Source of the DNA: Oscillospiraceae bacterium
GTDB taxonomy: Bacteria > Bacillota > Clostridia > Oscillospirales > Ruminococcaceae
Length of the DNA: 7,975 nucleotides
Assembly: GCA_902798675.1 (NCBI GenBank)
Contig: CADBXQ010000090.1
Location: 1 to 7,975, forward strand
Direction: 5' to 3'
Part shown: in pieces, positions 5,201-7,975 of the stretch
Layout of the letters: every line of letters starts with the position of its first letter
Position numbering within the stretch: the first letter of the stretch is position 1
Program-made: the position numbers and the translations under genes
Notes under the pieces: generated by a model
Told to the model about the DNA's origin: nothing
Seen by the model: the letters and a program-made list of their open reading frames with translations, nothing else
The model's database searches: none

Positions 5201-7441
5201 ATGTCAAGTGTGTCAAAAATTAGTTTACATGGCGGTTTAAAAAGGTTAATTTCAACTTTAATTTGTGTATCTATGATTTTATCGACTTTTCCATTATTAT
5301 TGCTTAAAAGCATGGTTTGCGCAGGCAGTGATGATACTACAACTATTACACTGAATAATTTAAATGACTTGAATAGTTTGAATAGCAATTTGTCGACTGC
5401 CATTCAGAACGGTAAATCGACTATAAATATTGTTATAACAAAAAATTTCGATATTAACGGCGGTTCGACTCCAACAATGACTACTGGCGGTGGGAAGAAT
5501 TACCTTTTCGATTTCTCTGATAATAAATTTAATAATAAAACTATAAATATATCAGGAAACTCTATAGCGATCTCAAATCCGAATTTGTTTTTCCTGTGCA
5601 TGAAGTATGGAACAGTGAATTTAGACAACATAAGAATTGATGGAACAGCGAAAAGAAGCATAGTAGAATATATACAATATGAGATGCCAAACGGCATTAC
5701 TATTAATCAACCGATAACAACTGAAGTTCAAGGACGTCAAGGCGCTTTTATTCATCTGGAAAAAGATAAAAAATCAACTTCCATTCCAATATTAAACGTG
5801 GGCAAAGGTGTTACAATTCAAAATTGCATCAATAGAGGAAGCAATGGAGGCGCTGGAAAAGACGGGGAGGATGTTTTGGGAGGCGCGATATATTGCAAAG
5901 GCGGTCAAGTGACAATTGGTGTTGGCAGTGGCACCGCTCTTGACAAAAACGCGAAAATTTTGAATTGTCAAGCTATTGGAGGAAATGGCGGAAAAGGAGC
6001 GGATGGAAAACCGGGATGCGATGGCCAAAACGGCGGCAATGGCGGCAGAGGCAAAGGCGGGGCGATTTATTGCTGCGGTGGCGGGAAAATCGTCCTCAAC
6101 AATGGGACAATTAGCAACTGTTTAAGCGTGTATGGAGACGGGGGAGACGGCGGAAAAGGGGGAGATGGATTCCCGACAAAATTAGTGAAAGATGAAATAT
6201 ATAATGCGATATATTGTGTATATCATGATCAAGATAATCGAGATGAACATTACTACATTCAACATAGGCTACGGGACCCATTAAAGATCCGCAAAAAAGG
6301 TAACGGAGGCAAAGGCGGCAAAGGCGGTAATGGAGCAAAAGGAGGAAATGGCGGAAAAGGGGGAGAGGGAGCGAACATAACCAACAAAGATGACGGCTTT
6401 GATGGAATTCACGGCGGCGATGGCGGCGATGGCGGCGATGGCGGCATGGGAATAGAAATTAACAAAGGGGGCAATGGCAACCATGGCAACAACGGCGGCA
6501 CTGGAGTGGGAATAAGCAATGGTGGAAGCGGAGGCAATGGTGGAAGCGGAGGCAATGGCGGAAGCGGAGGCAATGGCGGAAACGGCGCAAAGGGCCAAGA
6601 CTTCAGTAGCATTCAAAAGGTGAATCCGTATTGGATGTATTCGCTTGCTCAAAATGATCTTATTGGCAGAGGAGGAATTGGCGGCAGAGGCGGCAATGGC
6701 AATAACGGCGGCCAGGGAGGAATTGGCGGCAGAGGCGGCGATTGCACGGCTAAGATAAATTGGTCATATGCAACCCCCTATGAAAATGGCATGCTTATTA
6801 CATTCTATGGTGCTGGCGGAAATGGCGGAAATGGCGGAAATGGCAACGATGGCGGAAATGGCAACGATGGCGGTGATGTGAATATATATAAATTCGATGT
6901 TGAATGCGATGATGAGGACAGACGTGGAGAGCATATATCGAAAGGCGATCCCGACAAAATCGAAAAAACAGAAACAACAAAATCATACAAATTAAAAGAC
7001 TTTTTAGACAAAGGACATAGAGATAATTTAAATGAATTTCTAGACTACAACAATATGGCTCGAGATCAAAGTTATCTTGTAGCGGCTGCTGCCTGGTCGG
7101 CAGCAGGGTATGCGGCCCTGGTGACATTTAGTCTTGTCGGTGGTCCGGTAGGAGCTTTAATTGGAGTGGTATGGTGGGTAGTTTGTGAAGCGATAAGTTT
7201 TTTTGTCTTTGCATACGGTAGCAAACAAGCACAAAATACATGGGTCGCGCAGGAGGTTGAGGTTTATTGTGTTGATGGCATCTGGTATGACAAAGATTTT
7301 AATAAAGATAAAGCAAAAATAATTATAGCTCAAAAAGGCAACGCCGGCCAAAAAGGACACAGGAGTGAAAAAGAAACAATGCCAGTTATTGGATTTTATG
7401 AAGAAGAGAGGCAGCAATATCTTTATTGGCCCCTATGTTAA
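5201..7441 (+). CDS. Large secreted glycine-triplet-rich beta-helix-like protein (frame broken near C-terminus)
   Basis: 746 aa to the stop, but reading appears to continue in another frame from 7431 (next entry). Residues 1-41 form a signal peptide (LKRLISTLICVSMILS core, cleavage after VCA). Residues about 45-212 are Asn/Ile/Thr-rich strands typical of a right-handed beta-helix or pectin-lyase-like fold. Residues about 213-560 are glycine-rich, with GGN, GGK, GGS, GGD and GGR triplets (for example GGSGGNGGSGGNGG), interrupted by non-glycine segments: two beta-helix-like GGAIYC rungs and three longer inserts. Residues 624-674 form a hydrophobic hairpin (AAAAWSAAGYAALVTF, GGPVGALIGVVWW, AISFFVFAYG). 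Gly triplets resemble mycobacterial PE_PGRS and polyglycine-II fibre domains by composition only. Probable extracellular or wall-associated adhesin or matrix protein; function unknown. No sortase motif seen within the window. Expressed from a very strong promoter, divergent from the acidic repeat protein. Confidence 0.85.
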   Translation: MSSVSKISLHGGLKRLISTLICVSMILSTFPLLLLKSMVCAGSDDTTTITLNNLNDLNSLNSNLSTAIQNGKSTINIVITKNFDINGGSTPTMTTGGGKNYLFDFSDNKFNNKTINISGNSIAISNPNLFFLCMKYGTVNLDNIRIDGTAKRSIVEYIQYEMPNGITINQPITTEVQGRQGAFIHLEKDKKSTSIPILNVGKGVTIQNCINRGSNGGAGKDGEDVLGGAIYCKGGQVTIGVGSGTALDKNAKILNCQAIGGNGGKGADGKPGCDGQNGGNGGRGKGGAIYCCGGGKIVLNNGTISNCLSVYGDGGDGGKGGDGFPTKLVKDEIYNAIYCVYHDQDNRDEHYYIQHRLRDPLKIRKKGNGGKGGKGGNGAKGGNGGKGGEGANITNKDDGFDGIHGGDGGDGGDGGMGIEINKGGNGNHGNNGGTGVGISNGGSGGNGGSGGNGGSGGNGGNGAKGQDFSSIQKVNPYWMYSLAQNDLIGRGGIGGRGGNGNNGGQGGIGGRGGDCTAKINWSYATPYENGMLITFYGAGGNGGNGGNGNDGGNGNDGGDVNIYKFDVECDDEDRRGEHISKGDPDKIEKTETTKSYKLKDFLDKGHRDNLNEFLDYNNMARDQSYLVAAAAWSAAGYAALVTFSLVGGPVGALIGVVWWVVCEAISFFVFAYGSKQAQNTWVAQEVEVYCVDGIWYDKDFNKDKAKIIIAQKGNAGQKGHRSEKETMPVIGFYEEERQQYLYWPLC
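5836..6879 (+). repeat. Glycine-triplet coding repeats
   Basis: Degenerate 9-bp-scale GGC-GGN-AAT/GAT/AGC repeats. Clear sub-arrays: four GGCGGCGAT-type units at 6414-6446, alternating GGN/GGS units at about 6520-6582, an exact 24-bp direct repeat at 6671-6694 and 6716-6739 (45-bp period, encoding GGIGGRGG), and GGAAATGGC/AACGAT units at 6817-6873. The stretch is locally GC-rich because of glycine codons, unlike its AT-rich surroundings. Such arrays are prone to length change. Confidence 0.85.
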
Positions 7442-7975
7442 GTGTAATTTTAGCACAGATTTATTGATTGCCTCCCCGATTCAATTTAAAAATCCTAATG
7501 ACCAAAGCAGAACATTGTCAGTTGGTGATTTACAAAAATACTATAATTCCCCCAAAGATAAAACGCTTGGATATCCCGGAATCTATTGCAGCAGTCATTT
7601 TAGACAAGCATACTATAAACTGGTTTTTGTTGATTCCGACGATCCTTCAGAAAAATTATATGTTCAAGATCTTGCAACCGAGAGGAACGACTATACGGTT
7701 CCCAACAGACCTGGATATAGATTCAATAAACTGACGTATGGCGATGACAATAAAAATATCAGAGTCAAACAAGCGGGTGATACGTATACGTTCAATTTAG
7801 ACGATGATATCATTAATACTGAAAAAGATTGGGTGATAACTTTAAAAGCTAAATACGATAAACTATACACAATAAGGCATATTTGTAAAAATAAGCTCAT
7901 TAAATCAGAAAAAGATCAAATAATTACAGCTTCGAATGTAAATTCCTTTAACCCTTCGAAGGTTGCTTTAAGCGA
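7431..7975 (+). CDS. C-terminal continuation of the glycine-rich surface protein in another frame (partial)
   Basis: From CCC at 7431 a reading frame shifted by one base stays open for 181 codons to the window edge, starting PYVKCNFSTDLL. No RBS or plausible start codon precedes it, and it joins smoothly to the preceding protein if one C of the C4 run at 7430-7433 is removed (YLYWP-YVKCNF). Residues coded at about 7686-7862 look like an InlB / Listeria-Bacteroides repeat: TVPNRPGYRF, then a Gly-Asp-Thr-Tyr segment, ending WVITLKAKYDK. Such modules are common in secreted Bacillota proteins. The simplest reading is one gene of more than 925 codons with either a genuine frameshift mutation, a sequencing or assembly indel, or +1 frameshifting. 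The C-terminus, where a wall anchor might lie, is outside the window. Confidence 0.7.

Noticed and set aside
6281..6652. Minus-strand open frames opposite the glycine triplets (Ala/Ser- or Pro-rich products), also 6409-6612 and 6798-7127
   Set aside because: They arise from GGC/GCC-rich repeats read in reverse; low-complexity products with no RBS, lying opposite a well supported gene.
7468..7734. Plus-strand 88-codon open frame downstream of the glycine-rich gene
   Set aside because: No RBS; the overlapping frame from 7431 is longer, stays open to the edge and carries an InlB-like module.

Overview
The window looks like chromosomal DNA from a low-G+C Gram-positive bacterium (Bacillota, most likely Clostridia). 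Several things point there: AT-rich intergenic DNA, near-consensus sigma-A-type promoters (TTGACA/TATAAT), strong AGGAGG-type ribosome binding sites, TTG start use, CCA encoded in the tRNA genes, a Cys-lipidated secreted enzyme, and secreted repeat proteins. No phage, transposase, CRISPR or rRNA sequence is visible. TGA serves as a normal stop codon. The exact taxon cannot be read from the sequence.

Layout. From 1 to about 3900 everything is on the minus strand and consists of independent short transcription units. (1) 1-804 is a transglutaminase-fold lipoprotein cut by the window edge, with its own extended -10 promoter. (2) 938-1951 is aroF, a DAHP synthase of the Thermotoga/Bacillus type with an N-terminal regulatory domain; a perfect 25-bp AT palindrome lies in its upstream region. 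(3) tRNA-Gly(GCC) and tRNA-Cys(GCA), 2 nt apart at 2061-2212, have a perfect consensus promoter and an intrinsic terminator. (4) 2386-3864 is a 12-TM APC-superfamily permease resembling YjeM, with a good promoter and RBS.

From about 4039 to the end is the unusual part: two secreted repeat proteins transcribed divergently from a 325-bp intergenic region. Leftward (4039-4875) is a 278-aa exported protein made almost wholly of about 17 tandem 13-15-residue units rich in Asp, Glu and His. Rightward (5201-7441, continuing in another frame to the window end) is a large exported protein. It has a beta-helix-like N-terminal part, about 345 residues of GGN/GGK/GGS/GGD glycine triplets, a hydrophobic glycine-zipper-like hairpin, and, after an apparent frameshift at a C4 run (7430-7433), a region with an InlB/Listeria-Bacteroides-type repeat. 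Both genes have TTGACA-N18-TATAAT promoters with an extended TGA -10, and similar signal peptides, which suggests coordinated, strong expression of surface or extracellular material. The left-hand genes are housekeeping or transport functions with no evident functional tie to this pair.

The most promising subject for follow-up is the divergent pair: an acidic His-rich repeat protein opposite a polyglycine-triplet protein. Its function is not known from the sequence; ion binding, matrix or adhesin roles are inference only.
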